Origin: Halobacteriales archaeon QH_7_66_36
GTDB lineage: Archaea > Halobacteriota > Halobacteria > Halobacteriales > Haloarculaceae
Assembly (NCBI GenBank): GCA_003021175.1
Contig: PXQV01000016.1
Span: forward strand, 1 to 35,138
DNA length: 35,138 nt
Direction: 5' to 3'
Part shown: positions 8,490 to 19,182 of the stretch, piece by piece
How positions within the stretch are numbered: position 1 is the stretch's first letter
Layout of the letters: the number at the start of each line of letters is the position of its first letter
Made by a program: the position numbers and the translations under genes
Notes under the pieces: model-generated
Database searches by the model: none
Seen by the model: only the letters and a program-made list of their open reading frames with translations
What the model was told of the DNA's origin: nothing

Positions 8490-9746
8490 TCAATCGACGA
8501 ACGCGCCCCAGCGGTCGTCGTCGTAGTCCGTGTCTATCTCCGAGTCGAACGCCGCCTCCAGCGCCTCGCGGAGTGCCGCCGTCTCCCGACTGCCGATACG
8601 GGCGAGCGAGTCGGCCTTACCGACCGCCTCCGGCGGGCCGCGCTCGGCCGCGATCCCCTTCAGCAGTTGTCGGGTCAGGGCCTTCCGCGTGTCGGGATCG
8701 TCGGTGAAGTAGCGGGGCGCTTCGATCCGATAGATAGTGTCCGTCCGGGGGTCGTACACCATCGAGAACGTTACCTCGTACTCGTCGTGGTCGAGTTGGC
8801 GGTCGATCCCCGACAGGGTGTCCGGCGAGGCGAGCGCGCCGTCGGTCGCCCCCCGAGAGACGAACCAGTTCGTGTACGTCAGCTCGTCCGTCTCGCGCAC
8901 CCACGTCCCCTCGTCGAAGCCGCCGCGCTCCAGCAGCTGTGAGAAGAACGCGGCGTCGTTGAGCCACGGCGAGTTGCCCTGTTTCTCGCGGACGGTGCGG
9001 GTCACGAGTCGACTGGCCGGGTTCTTCACGAAGCCGACCAGCGGCACGTCGCGCTCGACGAAGCTCTCCACGAGTTCGACGTACGACTGGATGACGCCCT
9101 GTGGCGTCTCGCTTTCCGCGAGCAGCTCCGCGAGTTCGGGGTCGCGCCGCTCCCACGTGAGCAGCCCCTTCGGGTAGATGGGGCCGTCCATAATGAGCAG
9201 GTCATCGACGACGCCCGCGTTGTCCGTCGCGTGTGTCACCTCCGCGAGATACAGGGCGAGTTCGTGGACGACGGCGGTCATCGACCGGTCGGTCGTCGGG
9301 ACGTGGAGGAGGCGCTGGCGCACGTAGCCCCCGTCGTCCATCTGCCAGTCGCCGTCGAAGCCGACGGTCACGTCGCTGGAGTGGACCGCAACCACGTTCG
9401 TCCGCCCGCGATGGAGTTCCAGGTCCGAGGGGACGCGACTCATCGCCGCCTGCGCCACGTCCACGACCAGCCCGTTCTTGAACGTCGTGGGGTTGATCGT
9501 CCCGGAATCGAGGCCGTGGCGGGTTTCGAACCGGTCGGCTTCGAGAGCTATCTCCGTCGCGTCGACACGGTAGCGCCCCTGTTCGTCTAACGGTTCGATC
9601 ACCCGGTCGCCGCCGTCCACGAGCGGGTCGAGCCACTCGGACCAGACCGTCTCGGCGAACTCCCGGTGCTCCCGCTCGTCGACGGTGCGGGAGACGCCCT
9701 TTGCGAGCCGGGAGATGGCCTTGAAGTGAACGGGGTCGAGGGTCAC
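8490..9746 (-). CDS. nurA: NurA-family nuclease, DNA double-strand break end processing
   Basis: A 418-residue protein matching the haloarchaeal NurA form. NurA is a 5'-3' nuclease that resects broken DNA ends together with the HerA helicase and Mre11-Rad50. Visible signs are the start MTLDPVHFKAISRLA, AVHSSDVTVGFDGDW in the RNase H-like core, a metal-binding Asp in LLIMDGPIYPKG, and the late block TNWFVSRGA. The start is GTG at 9744-9746; upstream in-frame sequence would run across gpmI and is rejected. No herA, mre11 or rad50 is in the window. It is divergent from gpmI, with 108 bases between the starts. Confidence 0.83.
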   Translation of the reverse strand: MTLDPVHFKAISRLAKGVSRTVDEREHREFAETVWSEWLDPLVDGGDRVIEPLDEQGRYRVDATEIALEADRFETRHGLDSGTINPTTFKNGLVVDVAQAAMSRVPSDLELHRGRTNVVAVHSSDVTVGFDGDWQMDDGGYVRQRLLHVPTTDRSMTAVVHELALYLAEVTHATDNAGVVDDLLIMDGPIYPKGLLTWERRDPELAELLAESETPQGVIQSYVELVESFVERDVPLVGFVKNPASRLVTRTVREKQGNSPWLNDAAFFSQLLERGGFDEGTWVRETDELTYTNWFVSRGATDGALASPDTLSGIDRQLDHDEYEVTFSMVYDPRTDTIYRIEAPRYFTDDPDTRKALTRQLLKGIAAERGPPEAVGKADSLARIGSRETAALREALEAAFDSEIDTDYDDDRWGAFVD

Positions 9747-9823
9747 GACAGCGAGGTCGGCGCGGCCGGGCAAAAATGGCTCGGGCGCACGGTGAAAGTG
9801 GTCGCCGGGCGCGCATCGAACCC

Positions 9824-9830
9824 TACTTAG
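9824..9830 (+). promoter_or_regulatory. TATA-like element of gpmI
   Basis: TACTTAG, centred about 28 bases before the gpmI ATG, consistent with leaderless transcription. Confidence 0.45.
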
Positions 9831-9854
9831 GTCGGCGCGGCGACCCGCCACGTA

Positions 9855-11377
<1,523 letters not shown>

Positions 11378-11381
<4 letters not shown>

Positions 11382-11503
11382 CCCCCGCAGTCGTTCTGCC
11401 GGAAGTTCGCCAGACAGTCGAAGGAGACGCCACAGCGCTCACACTCCCACTCCGTCGTGACCTGATGACCGCCGATCTCCCGCGGCCAGTCGCCCGGGCT
11501 CAT
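11378..11503 (-). CDS. Small zinc-finger protein (41 aa)
   Basis: A 41-residue protein starting MSPGDWPREIGGHQVTTEWE. It carries CERCGVSFDC followed by a C-terminal Cys-Gly-Gly, so four cysteines in a compact zinc-binding pattern. Such mini zinc fingers are common in haloarchaea and mostly uncharacterised. It starts 37 bases downstream of nadC on the same strand, so it may be the last gene of the nad operon. Its stop overlaps the gpmI stop from the other side. A good Cys pattern, codon use and tight packing support a real gene. Confidence 0.6.
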
Positions 11504-11540
11504 GGAGGCAAATTCGGCCGCGACGAGGAGAGCGTTTCGG

Positions 11541-12347
11541 CTACACTCGGAACGACACGTCCAACTGCTCCGCCGAGTGGGTGAGCGACCCCATCGAGAT
11601 CACGTCGACGCCCGTGGCGGCGTACGCCGGCACGCCGTCGATGCCGATGCCGCCCGACGCCTCCGCGAGCACGTCGCCGTCCAGCAGGTCGACCGCGCGG
11701 GCCGTCTCCTCTGGCGACATGTTGTCGAGCAGAACGACGTCCGCGCCCGCGTCGGCGGCGCGGGGGGCGTCGGCCGGCGTCTCGACCTCACACTCCAGTT
11801 TCGTCGCGAACGAGGTCCGGTCGCGGAAGCGCGCTATCGCGGTTTCGAGACCGAGTTCGGCGACGTGGTTCTCCTTCACCATCACCATGTGCGACAGGTC
11901 GAGTCGGTGGGTGTCGCCGCCGCCGGCGACGACGGCCCGCTTCTCGACGCCGCGAAGGCCGGGCGTCGTCTTCCGGGTCGCGGCGATCGCCACGCTGTCG
12001 CTCTCGGAGCGCGCGGCGTCCACGGCCGCGCGTGTCGCCGTTGCGACGCCCGAGGCGTGGCCGACGAGGTTCGCCGCGACGCGTTCACCTCGGAGTACGT
12101 CGCGTACGGCTCCCTCGACAGCGAGCAGTCGGTCACCCGATTCGACGCGCGTGCCTGCCTCTGCCGCGTCCGTGAGTTCCACGCCGAGATACTCGAATAC
12201 CGCGCGGGCGGCGTCGAGACCGGCGGCCACGCCCGACTCCGTGGCGACGAGCCGGCCAGTCGTCTCGCCGGGCACGTCGTTCGTCACGTCGTGGTGGCCG
12301 AGGTCCTCGCGGAGCCACCGTTCGACCTGTGACTGCTCAATCGGCAC
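11541..12347 (-). CDS. nadC: Quinolinate phosphoribosyltransferase (nicotinate-nucleotide pyrophosphorylase)
   Basis: Third gene of de novo NAD synthesis: quinolinate plus PRPP gives nicotinate mononucleotide, CO2 and pyrophosphate. At 268 residues it is of normal length. Motifs: ERVAANLVGHASGVAT, the quinolinate/phosphate site RKTTPGLRGVEKRAV, GGGDTHRLDLSHMVMVKENHV with the catalytic Lys, and the C-terminal barrel EASGGIGIDGVPAYAATGVD. It overlaps the end of nadB by 11 bases, so translation is probably coupled. Confidence 0.96.
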   Translation of the reverse strand: MPIEQSQVERWLREDLGHHDVTNDVPGETTGRLVATESGVAAGLDAARAVFEYLGVELTDAAEAGTRVESGDRLLAVEGAVRDVLRGERVAANLVGHASGVATATRAAVDAARSESDSVAIAATRKTTPGLRGVEKRAVVAGGGDTHRLDLSHMVMVKENHVAELGLETAIARFRDRTSFATKLECEVETPADAPRAADAGADVVLLDNMSPEETARAVDLLDGDVLAEASGGIGIDGVPAYAATGVDVISMGSLTHSAEQLDVSFRV

Positions 12348-13842
12348 TGGCCTCGGACGCGTCGACGATGTGGTGACAGCCGCGCGATTCGCCGTTCTCC
12401 GTCGCCGCGCGCACGACCAGCAGCGACGTGACGGTCGCGTTGCGCAGTTCGTACAGTTCCCGGGCGGTCCGGGTGCGGACGTACGAGTCGACTTCGCCCT
12501 TCAGTCGGCGGAGCCGCGCTGCGGCCCGGGACAGTCCCTCGGGATCGCGCTCGATGCCGACGTGGTCGCGCATCGTCCGGCGGAGTCGCCGGAACTTCTC
12601 CGCCGCGAACTGCGCCGGCAGGTCGGGGTCGCTGTCCCGGAGTTCGGGCGGCTCGACCGGCTCCGGATCGTATCCGGCGGCGGCCTGCCCGGTGCGGCGA
12701 CCGAAGACCAGCCCTTCCAGGAGCGACGTGGACGCCAGCCGGTTCGCGCCGTGGACGCCCGTGCGGGCACACTCGCCGGCGGCGAACAGTCGGTCGAGGC
12801 TCGCGCGTCCGTCCCGGTCCACGTCGACGCCGCCACAGAGGAAGTGTTCGGCCGGTCCGACCGGGATTCCCGCATCGAGGTCCACGCCGCGTTCGCGGCA
12901 CCGCTCGGCGAGGCCGGGAAACTCGGCGTCGAAGTCGAGCGGCGACACGTCGAGGCGCACGTCGCCCGTCCGCTCGCGTTCGGCGCGGACGGCCCGCGCC
13001 ACCACGTCGCGCGGGGCGAGTTCGGCGTCGGAGTGGTACTCCGGCATGAACCGCTCGCCCTCGGCGTTGCGGAGGAGCGCTCCCTCGCCGCGGAGCGCCT
13101 CGCTGAGCAGGAAGGTGCCGTGCTCCGCGTCTTCGGTCGCCGTCTCGTCTCCGCCGGCGTACGCGGTCGGGTGGAACTGGACGTACTCCATGTCGGCCAC
13201 GTCCGCGCCGGCGAGCGCGGCCATCGCGATGCCGTCGCCGGTCGCGCCCGCGGGGTTCGTCGTGTGCTCGTACGCCGCGCCGATCCCGCCCGTCGCGAGT
13301 ACGGTCGCGCCCGCGAAGCAGGGCGTCACGTCACCGTCGCGTTCGAGCAGCGCGCCGTGGACGCGGCCCTCGTGGGTGATCAGGTCCAGCGCCGCCGTGT
13401 CCTCGCGCACGTCGACGGTCGTATCCTCGGCGAGATACGCGGTGAATCGCGGGAGGATGGCGGCCCCGGTCTCGGCGTCCACGTGGAGGATTCGGGGTTC
13501 GTCGTGGGCGGCCTCGCGGCCGTAGTCGAAGCCGTCCTCGCCGTCGAACGGCACGTCGAGCGTCTCGACGAGCACGTTCCGGACGGCGTCGTCGGCCTCG
13601 GTGACGAGCGTGTCGACGGCGGCGGGGTCACAGGCACCCGCGCCGGCCGCGAGGATGTCGTCGCGGAACCGCTCCGGGTCACCCCGCGAGATGGCGATAC
13701 CGCCCTGCGCCCAGTAGGAGGCCGCGTCTTCCGGTTGGGTCGCCTTCGTCGCGAGCGTCACGTCCGCGCCTGCGCGGTCGGCTGCGAGCGCCGCCGCACA
13801 GCCGGCGATTCCGGAGCCGATGACGAGTGTGTCCGTTCTCAT
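12337..13842 (-). CDS. nadB: L-aspartate oxidase
   Basis: FAD enzyme that makes iminoaspartate from aspartate, the substrate of NadA. It has 501 residues. Visible features: N-terminal dinucleotide-binding loop VIGSGIAGCAAAL (about 6-18), YWAQGGIAI, the fumarate reductase/aspartate oxidase region HFLCGGVDVD, and the FAD/substrate region HGANRLASTSLLEGLVFGRR. The helical C-terminus ends in GCHHIVDAS. ATG at 13840-13842 overlaps the nadA stop by 4 bases, a coupling arrangement. The frame stays open upstream, but that region is nadA coding sequence. Confidence 0.96.
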   Translation of the reverse strand: MRTDTLVIGSGIAGCAAALAADRAGADVTLATKATQPEDAASYWAQGGIAISRGDPERFRDDILAAGAGACDPAAVDTLVTEADDAVRNVLVETLDVPFDGEDGFDYGREAAHDEPRILHVDAETGAAILPRFTAYLAEDTTVDVREDTAALDLITHEGRVHGALLERDGDVTPCFAGATVLATGGIGAAYEHTTNPAGATGDGIAMAALAGADVADMEYVQFHPTAYAGGDETATEDAEHGTFLLSEALRGEGALLRNAEGERFMPEYHSDAELAPRDVVARAVRAERERTGDVRLDVSPLDFDAEFPGLAERCRERGVDLDAGIPVGPAEHFLCGGVDVDRDGRASLDRLFAAGECARTGVHGANRLASTSLLEGLVFGRRTGQAAAGYDPEPVEPPELRDSDPDLPAQFAAEKFRRLRRTMRDHVGIERDPEGLSRAAARLRRLKGEVDSYVRTRTARELYELRNATVTSLLVVRAATENGESRGCHHIVDASEASAD

Positions 13843-14963
13843 ATTTCGAGCATGCGTTCGAGCGCGACCTCGGCGAGTTCGCGCTCGCGGGGTGCGACTT
13901 CGATGCGGTTCCGTTCGCGGCCGTCGACCAACTCCTCCAGTATCCACGTCAGATAGTTCGGGTCGATCTGTCGCATCGCGTTACAGTCCATGCAGGCGTC
14001 GCCACACAGCGGCACCACCTCCACGTCCTCGTGCCAGCGGTCGAGGTGGCGCGCGAGGTGGATCTCAGTGCCGATGGCCCACGTCTCACCCGGATCTGCC
14101 TCGGCGACGGTGTCACGGATGGTCGACGTGGAGCCGACCACGTCCGCCGCCTCGACGACCTCGCGGCGACACTCGGGGTGGACGACGACGCTCGCGTCCG
14201 GGCGGCGCTCGCGGAGGTCGCGCACGTGTTCGGCGGTGAACCGCTCGTGCACCTGACAGTAGCCGTCCCAGAGGATGACGTCCGCCTCGGCGGCCGTCGC
14301 GGCGTCGGTGCTCTCGGCGTCCCACGGGTCCCACTCGGCGACCGAATCCTCGAGACCGAGTTCGTGTGCGCTGTTGTAGCCGAGATACTTGTCCGGAAGG
14401 AACAGCACGGTGTCGCCCCGCTCGAAGGCCCACTCGAAGGCGTCGGCCGCGTTCGAGGAGGTGCAGACCAGCCCGCCCTGCTCGGCGCAGAACGCCTTCA
14501 GGTCGGCGTAGCTGTTCATGTACGTCACCGGAACGATGCCGGCCTCGGGGGCCGCGGCGGTGAGTTCGGCCCACGCCGAATCGACTTGCAGGGCCTCGGC
14601 CATGCCTGCCATCGGACAGGACGCCTCCATCGACGGCAGCAGGACGGACTGGTCGCCGTCCGTGATGATGTCCGCCGACTCGGCCATGAACGTCACCCCG
14701 CAGAACACCACGTGGTCGGCGTCGGAGTTCGCTGCGCGCTTCGACAACTCGTAGGAGTCGCCGACGAAGTCGGCGTGTTCCACAATCTCGCGCCGCTGGT
14801 AGTTGTGGCCCAACACCATGCAGTCGTCACCCAGCGTATCGAGCGCGTCCGTGATGCGGCGTCGCCGCTCCGACTCGGACAGATCCCGGTACGCGGGCGG
14901 CAGCTGTTCGAGGCTGTCGTACTTGAAGAGACTCAGATCCGTATCGAGCTCGACTGTTTCCAT
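13839..14963 (-). CDS. nadA: Quinolinate synthase A, [4Fe-4S] enzyme
   Basis: Condenses iminoaspartate with dihydroxyacetone phosphate to quinolinate. It has 374 residues, with the three conserved cluster cysteines visible: Cys88 in VVFCGVTFMAES, Cys167 in GGLVCTSSNAADAF and Cys327 in CMDCNAMRQIDPNYL. The Tyr/His substrate segment LGHNYQRREIVEHAD is also present. I chose ATG 14961-14963 (METVELDTDL). An ATG at 15011 is in frame, but its extra codons cover the palindromes that look like the operator. First gene of nadA-nadB-nadC. Confidence 0.96.
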   Translation of the reverse strand: METVELDTDLSLFKYDSLEQLPPAYRDLSESERRRRITDALDTLGDDCMVLGHNYQRREIVEHADFVGDSYELSKRAANSDADHVVFCGVTFMAESADIITDGDQSVLLPSMEASCPMAGMAEALQVDSAWAELTAAAPEAGIVPVTYMNSYADLKAFCAEQGGLVCTSSNAADAFEWAFERGDTVLFLPDKYLGYNSAHELGLEDSVAEWDPWDAESTDAATAAEADVILWDGYCQVHERFTAEHVRDLRERRPDASVVVHPECRREVVEAADVVGSTSTIRDTVAEADPGETWAIGTEIHLARHLDRWHEDVEVVPLCGDACMDCNAMRQIDPNYLTWILEELVDGRERNRIEVAPRERELAEVALERMLEI

Positions 14964-14990
14964 TCGTGCCACGTTTTGATACCTCGGAGT

Positions 14991-15038
14991 GCTACTCTCT
15001 AGTAGCGCCACCTCTGAAAAGATTTCTTCTACAAGAAG
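14991..15038 (-). promoter_or_regulatory. Probable nad operon promoter/operator with two inverted repeats
   Basis: Upstream of nadA are GCTACT-CTCT-AGTAGC (14991-15006) and CTTCT-ACA-AGAAG (15026-15038). Between them the minus strand reads ATCTTTTCA, a plausible TATA region. The first palindrome would lie at or near the transcription start, where a bound repressor would block initiation. I infer repression by NAD status or a similar signal; the regulator is not in the window. Confidence 0.4.
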
Positions 15039-15095
15039 TCGTTGCAGACGCGTTACTACTTCGAAGGCGATAACGGGAGAACGACAGCCCTCGTG

Positions 15096-16631
15096 TCAGC
15101 CGTCCCGGTACACGACCGATCCGTCGACAATGGTGTGCGTCACGTCGATGTCGTCAATCTGGTCGTCGTCGATGGCCCACGGCGAGTCGGCGAGCACGAC
15201 GAAGTCGCCCCGCTTGCCCGGTTCGACGGTACCCGCTTCCGTTTCTGCGCCGGCGGCGTACGCCCCACCGAGGGTGTAGGCGCGCAGCGCCTCGCTGACG
15301 GAGAGCCGCTGGCGCTCCTCGGGCGCGGTGACGGCCTGCTGGACGCCGAACAGCGGGTCGAGGGGCATGCAGTCGGAGCCGAAGGCGAGCGGCACTCCGG
15401 CGTCGAGCAGGTCGCGGAGGGGCATCACCTCCCGCCGGCGCTCGCCGAGCCGCGACTCGTAGAGGCCGCCCTCGCGTACCCACTTCAGGAAGTTCGGCTG
15501 GACCGAGGCGACCGCGCCCACCTCGGCGAACCGCTCGACGAGGTCGTCACTCAGTAGTTCGGCGTGCTCGACGCGGTGGCGGAGCCGCCCGGCGTCGTGG
15601 TCGGCGAAGACATCGAGCGTCGCGTCGACGGCCGCGTCACCGATGGCGTGGGCGGTGAACTGGAGGCCGGCGTCGGCGGCCCGTTCGACCTCCTCTGCCA
15701 ACTCCTCGGGATCGACGACCCACTGGCCGGTCTCCTCGTCGCTGTCGGCGTCGGCGTACGAGTCGGTGAGCTTCGCCGTCCGTCCGCCGAAGGAGCCGTC
15801 GGTGAACGACTTGATCGCGCCGATCTCGACCATCTCGCTGCCGTGACCCGACCGGAGCCCCGTCTCCACGACCGCCTCCGTGTGGTCCGTCCAGTAGTTG
15901 ATCCGGACGCGCAGCGTCAACTCGCCGTCGGCGTCGAGGTCACGGTAGACGCGCGGTTTGTGACTCCCACGACACATGTCGTGGACGGCGGTGACGCCGA
16001 GCGCGTTCGCCCGCTCCTGTGCCGCGCGGAGGAGATCGGCTGTCTCCGCGACGTCGGGGGCGAACGCGTCGAACAGCGGGTCGACGGCCTCCTCGACGAC
16101 GACGCCCGTCGACTCGCCGTCCTCGGTGCGTACGTCGCCGTCCGGCATCGCCGCTCGGTGCCTGTCGAGCGCGACCGAGTTCACCGACGCCGTATGCATG
16201 TCCTCGCGGAAGGCGACGACGGGACGGTCATCGGCGACCGCGTCGAGATCAGCCCGCGTCAGGTAGCGCGTCTCGTCCCACGTCGACTCGTCGTAGCCGT
16301 AGCCCAACACGGAGCCGTCGGTCTCCGCCGCGCGCTCGCGGAGTCGGTCAACGGCGGCCGCGGGCGAGTCGACGCCGCGCAGGTCCGCGTGGACGAGGTG
16401 ACGACCGACCATCTCCAGATGCGTATGGGCGTCGACGAATCCCGGCAGGACGACGCCACCATCGCAGTCGACCACTTCGGTTTCGACCCCGCGGAGCAGC
16501 GACACCTCGAACGCGTCGCCGACGCGGACGATACGACCGTCGCGGACGGCCACGGCCTCGTGTGTCTCGTCCGGTCGAGCGAGCGTGTGGACCGCCGCGT
16601 TCGTGAGCAGGAGGTCCGCCGGTTCCGTCAT
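15096..16631 (-). CDS. Amidohydrolase family 3 protein (YtcJ-like)
   Basis: A 511-residue metal-dependent hydrolase of the YtcJ/amidohydrolase-3 group. Metal-site motifs in order: VLPGFVDAHTHLEMVG (HxH, about residues 57-72), KSFTDGSFGGRTA, the His sites FTAHAIGDAAVD and HRVEHAEL, and the terminal Asp in AFGSDCMPLDP. The C-terminal beta-sandwich includes GTVEPGKRGDFVVL. Natural substrate unknown for this group. ATG 16629-16631 (MTEPADLLLTNAAVHT) gives the family-type start. It is divergent from hmgA, with 82 bases between starts, so the two may share a regulatory region. Confidence 0.88.
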   Translation of the reverse strand: MTEPADLLLTNAAVHTLARPDETHEAVAVRDGRIVRVGDAFEVSLLRGVETEVVDCDGGVVLPGFVDAHTHLEMVGRHLVHADLRGVDSPAAAVDRLRERAAETDGSVLGYGYDESTWDETRYLTRADLDAVADDRPVVAFREDMHTASVNSVALDRHRAAMPDGDVRTEDGESTGVVVEEAVDPLFDAFAPDVAETADLLRAAQERANALGVTAVHDMCRGSHKPRVYRDLDADGELTLRVRINYWTDHTEAVVETGLRSGHGSEMVEIGAIKSFTDGSFGGRTAKLTDSYADADSDEETGQWVVDPEELAEEVERAADAGLQFTAHAIGDAAVDATLDVFADHDAGRLRHRVEHAELLSDDLVERFAEVGAVASVQPNFLKWVREGGLYESRLGERRREVMPLRDLLDAGVPLAFGSDCMPLDPLFGVQQAVTAPEERQRLSVSEALRAYTLGGAYAAGAETEAGTVEPGKRGDFVVLADSPWAIDDDQIDDIDVTHTIVDGSVVYRDG

Positions 16632-16713
16632 GTCCGGCCGGTAGCCCCCACGGGGGGTAAGCGTTCGGAACTGACGGGAAAACGGTATGCCGGGGGCGGA
16701 CTGACCCCGAGGT

Positions 16714-17952
16714 ATGAGCGACACGACCGACCCGGCGGCGCTGGCCGACCGCGTCCGCGACGGCGACCTCCGACTCCACGAACTAGAAGCACACGCGGAC
16801 GCGGACACTGCGGCGGCCGCCCGGCGTCGACTGCTGGAACGAGAGACGGGCGTCGACCTCGACACGGTCGGCGCGTACGACTTCGACGCGGCGCAGGCCG
16901 CGGACGCGAACGTCGAGAACATGATCGGCGGCGCGCAGGTGCCGATGGGCGTCGTCGGTCCCATCGAGGTGAACACTGACGGCGGCGGCGCGGCGTCGGG
17001 CGAGACGTATCTGCCGCTCGCGACGACGGAGGGGGCGCTCGTCGCCTCGGTCAACCGTGGCTGTGCGGCGATGCGGGCCGGCGGCGGCGCGACCGCCCGC
17101 GTCCTGAAGAACGCGATGACGCGCGCGCCGGTGTTCCGGGTCGAAGACGTGGGCGAAGCCGCGACCGTAGCTTCGTGGGTCCGCGAGAATCTCGACCGAC
17201 TCGCGGCCGCCGCGGAGGCGACGACGAGTCACGGCGAACTCCGAGACGCGACGCCGTACGTCGTCGGCGACAGCGTGTTCGTCCGCTTCGCCTACGACAC
17301 GAAGGACGCGATGGGGATGAACATGGCTACCATCGCGACCGGCGAGGTCGCGGACCTTATCGAACAGGCGACGCCCGCGGAACTGATCGCGCTGTCCGGC
17401 AATCTGTGTTCCGACAAGAAACCCGCCGCCGTCAACGCCGTCGAGGGGCGGGGGCGCACGGTGAGCGCCGACACGACCCTCTCGCGGGAGACGGTCGCGG
17501 ACGTGCTGAAGACGACGCCGGAGGCCATCGCCGAGGCGAACACGCGCAAGAACCTCGTCGGGAGCGCGAAGGCGGGCGCGCTCGGCTTTAACGCCCACGC
17601 GGCCAACACCGTCGCGGCGGCGTTCCTCGCGACGGGACAGGACATCGCGCAGGTGGTCGAGGGAGCCAATGCCATCACGACCGTCGACGTGCGGGACGGC
17701 GGCGAGACGCTGTACGCGAGCCTCACTATCGCCTCGCTCGAAGTGGGCACCGTCGGCGGCGGGACCAAGCTCCCGACACAGGCCGAGTCGCTGGACGTGA
17801 TCGGCGTCCGGGGCGGCGGCGACCCGGCAGGGTCGAACGCCGACGCGCTCGCCGAAATCATCACGACTGCCGCGCTCGGCGGCGAACTCTCACTGCTCGG
17901 CGCGCTCGCCTCCTCGAATCTGGCGAGCGCCCACGAGGAACTGGGTCGGTAG
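16714..17952 (+). CDS. hmgA: 3-hydroxy-3-methylglutaryl-CoA reductase (class I)
   Basis: Makes mevalonate from HMG-CoA with NADPH, the committed step toward archaeal isoprenoid lipids; target of statins in haloarchaea. It has 412 residues, the typical short archaeal class I form without a membrane domain. Motifs: ENMIGGAQVPMGVVGP (68-83), catalytic Glu106 in LATTEGALVAS, NADPH-binding DAMGMNM (198-204), catalytic Lys in CSDKKPAAVN (Lys235/236), GQD in ATGQDIAQ, and the C-terminal catalytic His407 in LASAHEELGR. The start MSDTTDPAALADRV fits haloarchaeal homologues. Confidence 0.97.
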   Translation: MSDTTDPAALADRVRDGDLRLHELEAHADADTAAAARRRLLERETGVDLDTVGAYDFDAAQAADANVENMIGGAQVPMGVVGPIEVNTDGGGAASGETYLPLATTEGALVASVNRGCAAMRAGGGATARVLKNAMTRAPVFRVEDVGEAATVASWVRENLDRLAAAAEATTSHGELRDATPYVVGDSVFVRFAYDTKDAMGMNMATIATGEVADLIEQATPAELIALSGNLCSDKKPAAVNAVEGRGRTVSADTTLSRETVADVLKTTPEAIAEANTRKNLVGSAKAGALGFNAHAANTVAAAFLATGQDIAQVVEGANAITTVDVRDGGETLYASLTIASLEVGTVGGGTKLPTQAESLDVIGVRGGGDPAGSNADALAEIITTAALGGELSLLGALASSNLASAHEELGR

Positions 17953-18042
17953 CCCTTCTATCCGTCGCGTTCTGAGTCAAACCAGTAACGGCCGGAGCGG
18001 CAGCACCGTTCGCGCCCGGCCGCCGCACGGACGCGGTACGAT

Positions 18043-18934
18043 ATGAACGACGCACGCGAGCGACTCCACGAGATAGACGCATCGTACGAACTCGATGAAC
18101 AGCTACATGACGTGCCACCCCATCACGTGTGGGCGCTCGACCGACGGTGAGCGCGCGGTGCTCAAGTTCGACACCGGTCCTGCGGGAAGCGCCCACACCG
18201 AGGGCATCGTGACCCGGTTCGTCGGCAACCACACGCCCGTTCCAGTGCCACGAGTCCGTCGGGTCGGTGACGACTGGTATCTCGCCGATTGGAACCCGAA
18301 CGCGCCAGCGCCCGACGGGAGCCACGCTGCGGACGAGTCGTGGACACGTGCCGCCGGACGGGCCTTGGCGCGTCTCCACACGGACAGCGCGCCGCGGGCC
18401 GATGGCTACGGCGTTCCCGAGCGCAACGACGGCCGACTCGTCGCTCCACAGGACACGTGACACGAGGCGGCGCTGGCTGCCCTGCGGCGGCGTCGGACCC
18501 TCCTTTCCGGGTCCGGCTACGCTGATGTCGTCGCGGCGGTTCTCGATCATCTGCGCTCGCACCCGGACGCCTTCGCAGGAACCGGGCCGTCGGTGTGCTG
18601 TCACGGCTGGTAGTCGCCGGAGCACGTCGCTGTCGACGGCGACGTATGCTGTGTCGTGGACTTCGAGCACGCGATGGCCGCCCCTGCCGGATGGGACTAC
18701 CTGCGGGCAGTACGGCCGACATTCACTGACGGGGGTGCGACAGTGTTCCGGGCGGGCTACGAGTCCGTGCGCCCGATTCCAGCCGGTGTCGACCGGACCG
18801 GGAATCGGCGCGCCCCCGACCTGCTCGGCGAGACGTACTATCTCGTCTCGCTGTTCGTGCAGGATCAACACACCCCCGCCGCGACCGAACGCCGGGCCGA
18901 AGCGTTCGCCGACCGCATCTACGACCGGATTTGA
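18043..18934 (+). pseudogene. Aminoglycoside phosphotransferase-family (APH) gene, degraded
   Basis: Remains of a small-molecule kinase of the APH family. It begins MNDARERLHEIDASYELDEQ, but this frame ends in TGA soon after VWALDRR. The sequence continues in the next frame (GERAVLKFDTGPAGSAHTEG, then VPVPRV and WYLADW), so there is a frameshift near 18136-18150. That second frame then hits TGA at 18458-18460 and TAG at 18611-18613, the latter right after CHGW, which is where the HGD-type catalytic loop should be. After this comes VVDFEHAMAAPAGWDYLRAV, the metal-binding DFE region, and the normal C-terminus to 18934. Three disabling lesions make function very unlikely. The original substrate is unknown. 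Confidence 0.85.
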
Positions 18935-19041
18935 TTCGCGTCACTGCTGCGAGAGCACATCCTCGGTGACAGTCTGTCGGCTCTGGCTCGTACCCGGAAA
19001 CCTAGACTCACGGTTAGGTGCGAGGCGCCAATTCGTCCGGT

Positions 19042-19182
19042 ATGGCCGACACCAGCACCGACACGCCCCCAGCGACGTGCACGACGCTCGACCGCGCGAA
19101 GCGTGCCCTCCGCGTCCTGAAGTTGGCGCTCGGCAGCGTCGCGACGGCACTCACCATCGCGAAACTGCTCGGGCTACTCTAA
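19042..19182 (+). CDS. Small protein (46 aa) with hydrophobic C-terminal helix
   Basis: A 46-residue ORF starting MADTSTDTPPATCTTLDRAK. The first 20 residues are polar and the rest forms a Leu/Ala-rich helix (VLKLALGSVATALTIAKLLG) that could sit in or on the membrane. Codon use is typical of the region. No family recognised. Its TAA stop is the outermost TAA of a perfect 14-base inverted repeat, so the native end may have been altered by that element. Confidence 0.5.
   Translation: MADTSTDTPPATCTTLDRAKRALRVLKLALGSVATALTIAKLLGLL

Noticed and set aside
8490-9746. NurA as part of a local defence or repair cluster
   Set aside because: No HerA, Mre11, Rad50 or defence gene lies nearby. The neighbours are ordinary metabolism.
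18458-18460. In-frame TGA in the phosphotransferase gene as selenocysteine or pyrrolysine-like recoding
   Set aside because: A TAG and a frameshift also interrupt the same gene, and haloarchaea are not known to use selenocysteine. Decay is simpler.
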